11,257 bases of DNA from Paracoccaceae bacterium (GTDB lineage: Bacteria > Pseudomonadota > Alphaproteobacteria > Rhodobacterales > Rhodobacteraceae). Shown here piece by piece: positions 1 through 6,528 of the stretch; the first letter of the stretch is position 1, and every line of letters begins with the position of its first letter. The notes beneath the pieces are model-generated. The model ran no database searches. It had not been told where the DNA came from and saw nothing but the letters and a program-made list of their open reading frames with translations. The position numbers were made by a program, and so were the translations under genes. The stretch is taken from NCBI GenBank assembly GCA_011523445.1, contig WTGT01000224.1:1-11257 (forward strand), in the 5' to 3' direction.

Positions 1-57
1 CAATTTACAGATATTATGGCCAATATTGGTGCCAGGATTGAAGAGTTAGAGTCTTAA
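1..57 (+). CDS. 3' end of a rightward gene, product unknown (partial)
   Basis: Frame 1 is open from the window edge and ends at TAA (55-57). It encodes the 18 residues QFTDIMANIGARIEELES, whose composition resembles a soluble C-terminal helix. The codons look coding-like (GCC AAT ATT GGT GCC AGG ATT GAA GAG). It would be the only gene on the plus strand, pointing towards the leftward small membrane gene at 422-670. The family cannot be identified from so few residues, and a chance open frame of this length is possible. Confidence 0.45.
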   Translation, partial: QFTDIMANIGARIEELES

Positions 58-421
58 TTTTTGACCATTGGTAAAAAAAACAACACTTAAAAGTATAAGA
101 GTTAACTCATTTACATCTCCATTCCGGATGATTCCAGTTGATCTTCGTTTGAGGTGTTGTGAATTGCCCATACGGAAGTGTGAATTGGTTTTCTCATCAC
201 TGTCAATTTGTTCCTGTTACACAACCTCATCACCAGATAGTGGGTCAGCCGGGAATCATGTGTATCCGACTGGCTTCCCTTGATTTCAGTATAGGCTTAT
301 CAGCTGTCCACAGTTTCTTCAAACCAGATTTATAAAAAGGACAAAATTCGTATACATCTTCGATGTGTAACCCGATGAACTACCCAGTCCCACCTTCATG
401 GCAATTATCATTTGGGGATTA
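58..421. other. Gene-poor stretch, nothing identified
   Basis: About 360 bases between the left-edge partial gene and the end of the small membrane gene. The open frames here are short, lack a ribosome binding site and do not resemble proteins. There is a perfect 10-bp palindrome GAGTTAACTC at 99-108. A T5/A8 symmetry around 58-77 (TTTTTGACC-ATT-GGTAAAAA) follows the stop of the left-edge gene, but no T-run follows it on either strand as an intrinsic terminator would need. I see no RNA gene. Confidence 0.5.
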
Positions 422-670
422 TCAGAAAATCCAACCACCAAATCCCAAGAAGAGGCTTACACCGTGTATCCAACCTACCGGCGGAATGATCAATCCGACA
501 ATAAGCAAGGCAATAGCTGAACCGGATTCGGCAGCCGCCCCAATGCACCAGAGGATATGCTTGATCATAGGGGCCAGTGCGACCAAAGCTAAGGTAGCCC
601 CAATAAGAACAATTGCCAAGATTAGGCCTATCTCTTTTAAACGGTTGATTTTGAAGCAAAAACGAAACAT
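422..670 (-). CDS. Small hydrophobic membrane protein, 82 aa, unknown function
   Basis: The gene starts with ATG at 670-668, preceded on the minus strand by AAAGGAGA with 8 bases between GGAG and ATG. This is one of the best ribosome binding sites in the window and the main reason to call it real. The short N-terminus is basic (MFRFCFKINRLK) and is followed by a hydrophobic segment at about residues 13-36. A short polar/Ala-Gly-Ser turn follows at about 42-50, then a second hydrophobic segment at about 51-82 running to the C-terminus (ends GGWIF). This predicts two membrane helices with a positive-inside N-terminus. I recognise no family. The leader has nested inverted repeats (713-752). It stands alone, with over 500 bases on the trmB side. 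It could be a stand-alone small membrane regulator or subunit, a toxin-like peptide, or a relic. Confidence 0.6.
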   Translation of the reverse strand: MFRFCFKINRLKEIGLILAIVLIGATLALVALAPMIKHILWCIGAAAESGSAIALLIVGLIIPPVGWIHGVSLFLGFGGWIF

Positions 671-1204
671 GATACTGTCTCCTTTCGGGCTGTTTTGAAA
701 AGGTAAGTTACGAGACGGATGTCAATCCCCTTATGAGGTCATAAATCCGTCTGGAATAGTCCCGATTTTCTGGGATCACAAAAAAATATTCAGAAGTAGA
801 ATTTCATTCTCAGATCCAAATATTTTAACCTTCAACACCTAAACCCTGACTTTGAATAATTTGGCTACACTTTCGTTCCAAATCCTTACAAAGTGGATTG
901 GCAGCAGGTTCAAAAAAGAGGCAGTTGTACCAAGAGAGATTTCACCTGATAGAACCTCCATTGATAATAATAAACCCTTCCAAGAATATATCAAGTCAAA
1001 AAGGGAGATATGTATTTCTTGCCCTTATCCTTGGAATCTGCGTATTTAACCCTTGAATGTAGGGAATAGGGTATTTATCCGGAATTATTGGAAAGCTGGA
1101 TAGCGGAAAGTTAGGATTATATTTTTATATGACTTGGGGAATAAAACAATATCACCTGATTATCGGAGTACTGGTGAATTGAGACAAATCTTCACGGAAT
1201 ATTG
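671..1204. other. Intergenic stretch downstream of trmB
   Basis: About 530 bases without a convincing gene. The longest open frame, on the plus strand at 852-1049, starts with TTG, has no ribosome binding site and resembles no family, so I do not call it. Next to the trmB stop, CAATAT (1147-1152) and ATATTG (1199-1204) form an outer inverted repeat, with TCACC/GGTGA (1152-1156 and 1173-1177) inside. On the minus strand this is followed by TTTTAT, so it may be a weak trmB terminator. The part nearest 670 holds the small-gene leader elements. Confidence 0.45.
713..752 (-). promoter_or_regulatory. Nested inverted repeats in the leader of the small membrane gene
   Basis: The outer arms AGACGGAT (713-720) and ATCCGTCT (745-752) are a perfect 8-bp inverted repeat. 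Inside lies a second perfect inverted repeat, TTATGA-GG-TCATAA (731-744). The element sits 43 bases upstream of the start codon at 670. On the minus strand a weak promoter-like pair, TTGTGA then 17 bases then TATTCC, ends directly before the outer arm. The structure could therefore be an RNA hairpin at the 5' end of the transcript, or a dimer-binding operator. The symmetry is seen directly; the role is inferred. Confidence 0.4.
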
Positions 1205-1924
1205 CTAAACCCTTCGGAAGGTCAGGTAAATAGGTACCCTGCTATTTAGTAATGCTTTTTTCTCATAACGGGTTGATTGCCAATCTTTCCATGGAAGTTT
1301 CCAATCAGAAGGGGCTTCAGCTTCCCATTCAAAATGAGGGTTCAGATTTAGCTGTTCTACAGCCTGACGGGCGTAATCAGAAATGTCAGTGGCTATTCTC
1401 AACCGAGCTCCTGGTTTCATGATCTTTGCCAATGGAATCAGATGTTCGGGAGTTACAAATCTCCTTCTATGGTGTTTTTTCTTGGGCCAGGGATCGGGAT
1501 AGAGAACAAAGACTCGTTCAATCGCTTGATCAGTGAAGTATGGAAATAATGACCTGATATCATCCTGATACAACAAGATGTTGTCCAAGTCTTCTTCACG
1601 CAACTTGCCGAGCAGTGAAGCCACGCCATTGAGATAAACCTCACAACCGATCAAGCCAACATTTGGATTTGCCTTGGCTTGGTGTATCAGGTGTTCACCT
1701 GAACCGAAACCAATTTCAAGCCATACGGCAGTCTTTCCAGGGAAGGCCTTATCTAAATCCAACCGCTTGGTGCCTTCCGGAGTTTCTCCAAGAAAATTAA
1801 GGATATTGCGTTGCTTGAGATCAACCTCTAGATATTCCCTTTGCCTGTTTCGGAGTTTTTTTCCCAGACGCTTGCCATAAAAGTTATGGCTTGGCTTGTT
1901 GTTGGAAATTCCTGCTTTTTTCAC
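1205..1924 (-). CDS. trmB: tRNA (guanine-N7-)-methyltransferase TrmB
   Basis: TrmB methylates N7 of G46 in the variable loop of many tRNAs, using SAM; it is cytoplasmic. The 239 residues match the usual family length. The SAM-binding motif EIGFGSGEH is at 70-78, followed by GCEV with an acidic residue at 95 and the DD pair at 121-122. The catalytic/tRNA-contact motif YPDPWPKKKHHRRR is at 142-155, and the C-terminal TRYEKKAL at 218-225. The N-terminus carries the basic FYGKRLGKKLRNRQ segment typical of the family. The start is GTG (1924-1922), 29 bases after the metK stop. Only a weak AAG-type ribosome binding site is visible, so translation may rely on its position in the operon. It lies directly downstream of metK, which makes its cofactor. 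Confidence 0.95.
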   Translation of the reverse strand: MKKAGISNNKPSHNFYGKRLGKKLRNRQREYLEVDLKQRNILNFLGETPEGTKRLDLDKAFPGKTAVWLEIGFGSGEHLIHQAKANPNVGLIGCEVYLNGVASLLGKLREEDLDNILLYQDDIRSLFPYFTDQAIERVFVLYPDPWPKKKHHRRRFVTPEHLIPLAKIMKPGARLRIATDISDYARQAVEQLNLNPHFEWEAEAPSDWKLPWKDWQSTRYEKKALLNSRVPIYLTFRRV

Positions 1925-1953
1925 CTTGAGAATTATGTAGCTTAAAACCCTGA

Positions 1954-3138
1954 TTACATGGATAAATCATTCGTGAGATCAGTATTCTCCCAAGTGAAAT
2001 CACCATTCCCACTAGGGGTTCGACCAAAATGACCAAAGGCAGCGGTAACCTGATAAATGGGCGTATTGAGTTTCAAATGTTCCCTGATACCCCTTGGGGT
2101 CAGCCCATTCATTTTATCACCAATCACTTCCAGCAATCGTTGTTCAATTTTATCCGGGGAGAATTTTTCCGTTCCAAAGGTATCAAGGAATAGCGAGGTT
2201 GGTTCCGGTTTGCCGATGGCATAAGAAATTTGAATCAGGCATTTGTCTGCCAGACCGGCAGCAACAACGTTTTTGGCTAAATATCTGGCAGCGTAAGTTG
2301 CCGATCTGTCAACTTTTGTCGGATCCTTGCCTGAAAAGGCCCCGCCGCCATGTGGAGCGGCACCACCATAGGTGTCTACAATGATCTTGCGACCGGTCAA
2401 GCCACAATCGGCAGCAGGACCTCCCTTAACAAAAATACCCGTCGGATTGATCAGCCATTCCTCATCCGGAAGTTTGGCTACCCAATCTGCAGGCAACAAT
2501 GCAGAGGCTATAGGCTTGACGATGTCCTTTACATCCCTGGAATCCAGCCCGGCAATGTGTTGTGAAGAAATCACGACCCTCTCCAGCCCTACCGGCTTGC
2601 CTTCATCAAAGCGCAGGGTGATCTGAGATTTGGCATCGGGTCCAAGTTTACTTCCGCCTGTATTGTCCTTCTTTCTGAATTCTTCGATACCCTGTAAAAT
2701 CCTGTGTGCGTAGTAAAGTGGTGCAGGCATGTATTCCGGAGCCTCATTGACGGCATATCCAAACATCAGACCTTGATCACCAGCACCCTCGTCCTTGCCC
2801 TTAGAGGCATCAACACCCTTGGCAATATCAGCCGATTGACCATGCATGAAATTTTGAAACCCGAAGGTATTCCAGTGGAAATCATCCTGCTCGTAGCCAA
2901 TGTCCCTGACACATTTACGAGCTATGTCTTCAAGTGAGTTCCATACGCTTTCGGGTCCCCTGTATTCACCTGCTACAATAACGGTATTCTTGGAGACCAA
3001 GGTTTCACACCCCAATCGGGCTTCGGGTTCCTCATGCAAAAAGGCATCGAGAATGGCATCCGAAATCTGGTCGCACACTTTATCAGGATGGCCACGTGAC
3101 ACCGATTCAGATGTAAATATCCCCTTGTTTATCGACAT
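1954..3138 (-). CDS. metK: S-adenosylmethionine synthetase MetK
   Basis: MetK makes SAM from methionine and ATP, releasing phosphate and pyrophosphate, and usually works as a tetramer in the cytoplasm. The 394 residues show the complete signatures. SESVSRGHPDK near the N-terminus includes the ATP-contacting His17 and Lys20. GAGDQG is at 118-123, the glycine-rich GGGAFSGKDPTKVDRSA at 264-280, and a conserved C-terminal GHFGR segment follows. The start is ATG (3138-3136), with GGGAG as ribosome binding site 5 bases upstream. It lies 74 bases after lnt and 29 before trmB, consistent with one operon. The 74-base leader contains inverted repeats, but I recognise no known SAM riboswitch class. Nothing in the protein looks degraded. 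Confidence 0.98.
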   Translation of the reverse strand: MSINKGIFTSESVSRGHPDKVCDQISDAILDAFLHEEPEARLGCETLVSKNTVIVAGEYRGPESVWNSLEDIARKCVRDIGYEQDDFHWNTFGFQNFMHGQSADIAKGVDASKGKDEGAGDQGLMFGYAVNEAPEYMPAPLYYAHRILQGIEEFRKKDNTGGSKLGPDAKSQITLRFDEGKPVGLERVVISSQHIAGLDSRDVKDIVKPIASALLPADWVAKLPDEEWLINPTGIFVKGGPAADCGLTGRKIIVDTYGGAAPHGGGAFSGKDPTKVDRSATYAARYLAKNVVAAGLADKCLIQISYAIGKPEPTSLFLDTFGTEKFSPDKIEQRLLEVIGDKMNGLTPRGIREHLKLNTPIYQVTAAFGHFGRTPSGNGDFTWENTDLTNDLSM

Positions 3139-3182
3139 AACAACTCCCTGGGTTTCGAATGTATCTATATTTCAAAGACTGA

Positions 3183-3209
3183 AAACTGATTTTCAAAAAT
3201 AGTCAGTTT
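3183..3209 (-). promoter_or_regulatory. Inverted repeat in the lnt-metK gap
   Basis: AAACTGA (3183-3189) and TCAGTTT (3203-3209) form a perfect 7-bp inverted repeat with a 13-base loop. A competing smaller hairpin GAAAA-CTGA-TTTTC (3181-3194) shares the first arm, so two folds are mutually exclusive. The element lies just after the lnt stop codon and about 45 bases before the metK start. It could be a processing site, a weak terminator, or a leader element for metK. It is AT-rich, has no long T-run, and does not match SAM-II, SAM/SAH or SAM-V consensus as I know them. Confidence 0.3.
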
Positions 3210-3212
3210 GTT

Positions 3213-4694
3213 TCAATGAGTATTGGTAATTATTTTTGACCTGATTAACAAGAACACTGCTGACAAAAATAAGACAATCAACAAGGGCCAATCTCCAACT
3301 CTGGAATAAAAGGTTGGTGGGAGTGTGATGGGGATGTTGGCATCCAATACCCCTCTTACACCAATGTCAAGCATTTGTATGGGTTGACCATAGCCATCCG
3401 TGACGGCCGAAATACCGTTGTTTGAAACCCTGATCAAGGGCAAACCAAGTTCTATGGCCCTGACTTTGGCAATGACAAAATGTTGTTTGGGGCCCCATGA
3501 ATTGCCGATCCAGGCATCATTGGTGATCTGGAGAAGGGTGTTTGGCCTTTCTCCGGTTCTGACCTCGTTTGGAAAAATGGCCTCATAACATATAAGTGCC
3601 CTTGCCTTGCCCAGAACGGGAAGTTTGAGGAATTTTGAACTGGATCCTTCGGAAAAATCCCATATTTCATCATTCGCCAAGCCTGAGCCCTGAATCCATT
3701 TCACCATGCCCTCAAATGGAATAAATTCTCCAAAGGGTACCAAATGCTGTTTATCATAGACCTGTTCCAATTCACCTTGGTCGTCGAGTGCCATCAAGCT
3801 GTTGTACATCCTGTTGTCAGCCAAGCGCCTGAAACCTGCAAGGAAGGGAATATTCTTCACCTTTGAGGAGATTAGGGCCATATCCTCCTCATCGACAAAG
3901 ATAGTAATTGCGGTTTCTGGCCACAGCAGGAGATCAATCTCGTTCTCACTTGGCCTGTTGCTGAGTTCCAACAACAGATTGATATTTGCGCTTTGAAGCA
4001 TTGGGTCCCATTTTTCATTCTGGGGTATGTTGGGTTGGATGATTCTGATCGTTTCGTCAGAGCGAGTGAATTCAATCTCGGGTGGAATTCGATACGATCC
4101 CCAGATCCAGACCAGGGTCAATAATCCCACCGAAACACCCACACCATGCCATAAATGCTTACCGAAAAACGGTACGATCGCTAGGCTAATAAGGAAAGCT
4201 GTAAGGCCGTTGGCACCAATGAGTGAGGTCACTTGCATGATTGGTGTCCCATCAAGCGTATAGGCAAACATGCCCCAAGGAAAACCCGTAAACAGATGTT
4301 CTCGCAACAATTCAAGGGCAATCCAACCTATCAACAATACCAGCATTCTGTCCCTGGTATTATCAGTCAACAGAGTGGGCATTCCAAAGGCAAGTCCCCA
4401 AAACAGGGATAGACCCAGTGCAGTCAAAAGCGGGGCAAAAGGGGCCATCCATCTGGCTTGATCAGGGTCAACAAGGAATGGATAAATCAGCCAGGAAAGG
4501 GTGAGGATAAAATATCCTGCCCCAAAGAGGAAACCCACCCTGAAGGTGGATTTAAAACTGGTTTCACGAAAGGAAAAATATACCGCAATACCTGCTCCAA
4601 CAAGGGTAATCAGAGGTAAGGATGCAGGTGCATTACCCAAGGAAGCAATAAGACCTGCCAAAAAGGGAAAGAAAGGACGAAAGGCTAAAATCAT
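3213..4694 (-). CDS. lnt: Apolipoprotein N-acyltransferase Lnt
   Basis: Lnt transfers an acyl chain from a phospholipid to the N-terminal cysteine of lipoproteins, the last step of lipoprotein maturation, at the periplasmic face of the inner membrane. The 493 residues have the expected layout. About five to six hydrophobic segments span 5-200, a nitrilase-like (carbon-nitrogen hydrolase) domain spans about 213-455, and a final membrane helix lies at about 469-486. The catalytic triad is visible: Glu260 in LLLWPETA, Lys315 in YDKQHLVPFGEF and Cys369 in ALICYEAIFP. The start is ATG (4694-4692), with GGGGA 5 bases upstream. A 16-bp inverted repeat lies just upstream (4711-4726). It sits between corC and metK. 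No HTH regulator gene lies between lnt and metK, unlike in many rhizobial genomes. Confidence 0.97.
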   Translation of the reverse strand: MILAFRPFFPFLAGLIASLGNAPASLPLITLVGAGIAVYFSFRETSFKSTFRVGFLFGAGYFILTLSWLIYPFLVDPDQARWMAPFAPLLTALGLSLFWGLAFGMPTLLTDNTRDRMLVLLIGWIALELLREHLFTGFPWGMFAYTLDGTPIMQVTSLIGANGLTAFLISLAIVPFFGKHLWHGVGVSVGLLTLVWIWGSYRIPPEIEFTRSDETIRIIQPNIPQNEKWDPMLQSANINLLLELSNRPSENEIDLLLWPETAITIFVDEEDMALISSKVKNIPFLAGFRRLADNRMYNSLMALDDQGELEQVYDKQHLVPFGEFIPFEGMVKWIQGSGLANDEIWDFSEGSSSKFLKLPVLGKARALICYEAIFPNEVRTGERPNTLLQITNDAWIGNSWGPKQHFVIAKVRAIELGLPLIRVSNNGISAVTDGYGQPIQMLDIGVRGVLDANIPITLPPTFYSRVGDWPLLIVLFLSAVFLLIRSKIITNTH

Positions 4695-4710
4695 AACGTC
4701 CCCGTTTAGG

Positions 4711-4726
4711 TTAATTCCTGAATTAA
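4711..4726 (-). promoter_or_regulatory. 16-bp inverted repeat upstream of lnt
   Basis: TTAATTC-CT-GAATTAA is a perfect 7-bp inverted repeat with a two-base centre, located in the 75-base corC-lnt gap and ending 17 bases before the lnt start codon. The two-base centre is too tight for a stable RNA hairpin with the full stem, so a dimeric protein site is the likelier reading. AT-rich sequence makes such symmetry easier to obtain by chance. Confidence 0.3.
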
Positions 4727-4769
4727 TGTCTTTGTTGTCGAGCTGGAATTGGTAGCAAAATTCCGGATG

Positions 4770-5672
4770 TTACCCGGATTCCTCAACTACCTTTACTTCC
4801 AGCAGATCCATTTTTCTGTTGTCGCCCTTCAGGACCTTTATTACCAGCCCCAAATCCTCAAATGTGATCACTTCGCCCTGATTGGGGATTCGGTTGATTT
4901 TTGTGGAAACCCATCCTCCCAAGGTATCAACTTCCTCTTCGAGGCTATTGGTCAGATCCGAATTGAGCAATTCATCCAGTTCCTCAAGAGGAGTCTTGGC
5001 AGGACAATAGTAGAGGTTTTGGTCAATTTCCATGATACCTTGGGCGTTCTCTTCCTCGGTATCATGCTCGTCAATAATTTCTCCAAAATGGTGTTCCAAC
5101 AGGTCCTCAATGGTAACCAGACCATCCACACCCCCATATTCATCTATGACTAGCGCCATATGACAATGATCATTCTGCATCTTTACCCGAAGTTCGTTGA
5201 TCGGCATTGAGGGAGGAACGAAGAGGAGATCCCTTAAATCGTCCCTGATGCGGAATTTCTTTCTGGCGTTGCCATTGAAACCATATTTGAGTGCAATATC
5301 CTTCAGGTGTACGAAACCGAGGGGATTATCAGGAGTTTCATGAAAAACCGGAACCCTTGTTCTTTCACTTTCCTTGAAAACCTCAACGAGTTCGGAAAGG
5401 GATATGCTGTCAGATACCGCTACAACATCCGCCTTGGGAACCGCAACATCTTCTACTGTTCCCTCCTTGGTCAGTGAATCTTCTAGATTGTTATGGTCAT
5501 GGTTACCGGATAATGGTATGTCATCATCATCCCCATTGCCATTTTCTTCCCCTTGGGAAGAGCCCGCAAACAGCCTCAGAATTTTCTTCAAACCATTGGA
5601 TTTACTGGTTTCAGTCTTCAGGTTACCATTCCCACGGGGAGTGGATTGCTTATTTGTTGGTAATTGATTCAT
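4770..5672 (-). CDS. corC: CorC/TlyC-type CBS-domain transporter-associated protein (hemolysin family)
   Basis: The 300-residue product is a soluble protein without membrane segments. Residues 1-75 are polar, with an acidic/Gly-Asn low-complexity patch (GDDDDIP at 48-53). CBS domain 1 spans about 79-133 (begins VPKADVVAV, includes RVPVFHETPDNPLGFVHLKD). CBS domain 2 spans about 153-204 (ALVIDEYGGVDGLVTIEDLLE). A C-terminal CorC_HlyC domain spans about 212-297 (DTLGGWVSTKINRIPNQGEV). CBS pairs bind adenosine nucleotides; the family is linked to magnesium/cobalt efflux, but the older hemolysin name is not evidence of haemolysis. I chose ATG at 5672-5670, 19 bases after the ybeY stop. A longer frame to 5729 would need a TTG start overlapping ybeY. 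No clear ribosome binding site is visible, so translation may be coupled to ybeY. Confidence 0.92.
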   Translation of the reverse strand: MNQLPTNKQSTPRGNGNLKTETSKSNGLKKILRLFAGSSQGEENGNGDDDDIPLSGNHDHNNLEDSLTKEGTVEDVAVPKADVVAVSDSISLSELVEVFKESERTRVPVFHETPDNPLGFVHLKDIALKYGFNGNARKKFRIRDDLRDLLFVPPSMPINELRVKMQNDHCHMALVIDEYGGVDGLVTIEDLLEHHFGEIIDEHDTEEENAQGIMEIDQNLYYCPAKTPLEELDELLNSDLTNSLEEEVDTLGGWVSTKINRIPNQGEVITFEDLGLVIKVLKGDNRKMDLLEVKVVEESG

Positions 5673-5691
5673 TTTTGTAACATGGTAAGGA

Positions 5692-6210
5692 TTAAACGTA
5701 TATTTGTGTACTGTTGTATGGATCGGCAATCCCCATTGAGGAAAGAATTTTTGTCTCCAGGCGTTCCATTTTCATTTCCTCATGCTTGAGGTCATGGGTA
5801 AATCCAACCAGGTGAAGGATACTGTGTACCAGTAAATGACTTAGATGGCTGTCTAATGTCAACCCGTAACTCTTGGATTCCGATAAGAGTGTATCATAGG
5901 ATACAGCTATATCACCAAGAAAACGGTAGTTCTCTTCATCCCCTAGTGTGTCTGGAAAAAGCAATTCTCCGGATTGCCAGGACAAAACATTGGTTGGTTT
6001 GTTTTCGTTCCTGAACTTGGAATTCAATTTTTGTATGGTTTCGTCATTGGTGGCAAGCAAGTGGATTTCGCAGGGAATCAGGTTGGCATCATATTCTCTG
6101 AGTGTAGAATTGATGGCTTCGGCAGCAATGTCCGCAAGTTGGATATCTTCCCATCGCTGGTCTTCAATGACCAGACTAACCCGATGTGGAAATTCTGATG
6201 GTTCAGTCAT
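5692..6210 (-). CDS. ybeY: Endoribonuclease YbeY, complete copy
   Basis: YbeY is a zinc-dependent single-strand endoribonuclease required for 16S rRNA 3'-end maturation and ribosome quality control. The 172 residues are of normal length. The conserved LNSKFRNENKPTNVLSW segment (62-78) holds the family arginine. The metal-binding motif is intact, with His129, His133 and His139 in HSILHLVGFTH (H-x3-H-x5-H). I chose the ATG at 6210-6208 because the same codon overlaps the phoH stop in the other copy (ATGACTGA), as expected for the ancestral arrangement. Because of the 318-bp duplication, this copy is no longer next to intact phoH but follows a truncated ybeY and a phoH tail fragment. An in-frame ATG at 6255 would add 15 residues (MSCATELFPRLSKPT) encoded by phoH-derived sequence. 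The site upstream of 6210 has no strong ribosome binding site. Confidence 0.93.
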   Translation of the reverse strand: MTEPSEFPHRVSLVIEDQRWEDIQLADIAAEAINSTLREYDANLIPCEIHLLATNDETIQKLNSKFRNENKPTNVLSWQSGELLFPDTLGDEENYRFLGDIAVSYDTLLSESKSYGLTLDSHLSHLLVHSILHLVGFTHDLKHEEMKMERLETKILSSMGIADPYNSTQIYV

Positions 6211-6283
6211 TGTAGGCTTTGATAATCTCGGAAACAATTCTGTTGCGCATGACATCCCGGGCGGTCAGTTCCGAAAAGGCAAT
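6203..6283 (-). pseudogene. Duplicated 3' tail of phoH
   Basis: This is the copied end of phoH: 26 codons (starting IAFSELTARDVMRN and ending IIKAYND) with its TGA at 6205-6203. It is identical to the intact gene's end at 6521-6601. It lacks the ATPase domain and any start of its own and is not expected to give a product. Part of it is read in another frame as the possible 15-residue N-terminal extension of the downstream YbeY. Confidence 0.9.
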
Positions 6284-6528
6284 TCTCCGGATTGCCAGGA
6301 CAAAACATTGGTTGGTTTGTTTTCGTTCCTGAACTTGGAATTCAATTTTTGTATGGTTTCGTCATTGGTGGCAAGCAAGTGGATTTCGCAGGGAATCAGG
6401 TTGGCATCATATTCTCTGAGTGTAGAATTGATGGCTTCGGCAGCAATGTCCGCAAGTTGGATATCTTCCCATCGCTGGTCTTCAATGACCAGACTAACCC
6501 GATGTGGAAATTCTGATGGTTCAGTCAT
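6265..6528 (-). pseudogene. Truncated ybeY copy (87 codons)
   Basis: The frame starts at ATG 6528-6526, overlapping the stop of intact phoH (TGA 6523-6521), which is the natural coupled start for ybeY. Residues 1-83 are identical to the complete YbeY. After the duplication joint the frame reads PFRN and stops at TGA (6267-6265). The whole histidine metal site (129-139 in the full protein) is missing, so the product cannot be a working endonuclease. It may be made efficiently, because it keeps the coupled start. It is in the same frame as the complete copy and is separated from the in-frame ATG at 6255 by the stop and three codons. Confidence 0.92.

Noticed and set aside
58..77. An intrinsic terminator after the left-edge gene
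   Set aside because: The symmetry is mostly T-run against A-run with a bulge, and no T-tract follows the stem in the direction of transcription.
68..283. A 71-residue plus-strand open frame near the left edge
   Set aside because: It has a TTG start without a ribosome binding site. The composition is rich in Cys, Ser and Pro, as in non-coding translation, and no family is recognised.
408..659. An 83-residue minus-strand open frame overlapping the small membrane gene
   Set aside because: It is in a different frame, without a ribosome binding site and without the clean membrane-helix pattern of the 422-670 frame.
363..698. A 111-residue plus-strand open frame
   Set aside because: It lies antisense to the small membrane gene, which has a far better start signal and a coherent hydrophobic pattern.
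852..1049. A 65-residue plus-strand open frame downstream of trmB
   Set aside because: It has a TTG start, no ribosome binding site, no recognisable domain and no support from neighbours.
3139..3212. A known SAM riboswitch upstream of metK
   Set aside because: The gap is short and AT-rich, and no conserved core of a SAM riboswitch class that I know can be recognised by eye.
5673..5729. A 19-residue N-terminal extension of corC overlapping ybeY
   Set aside because: It needs a TTG start inside ybeY with no ribosome binding site. The ATG at 5672 fits the operon spacing better.
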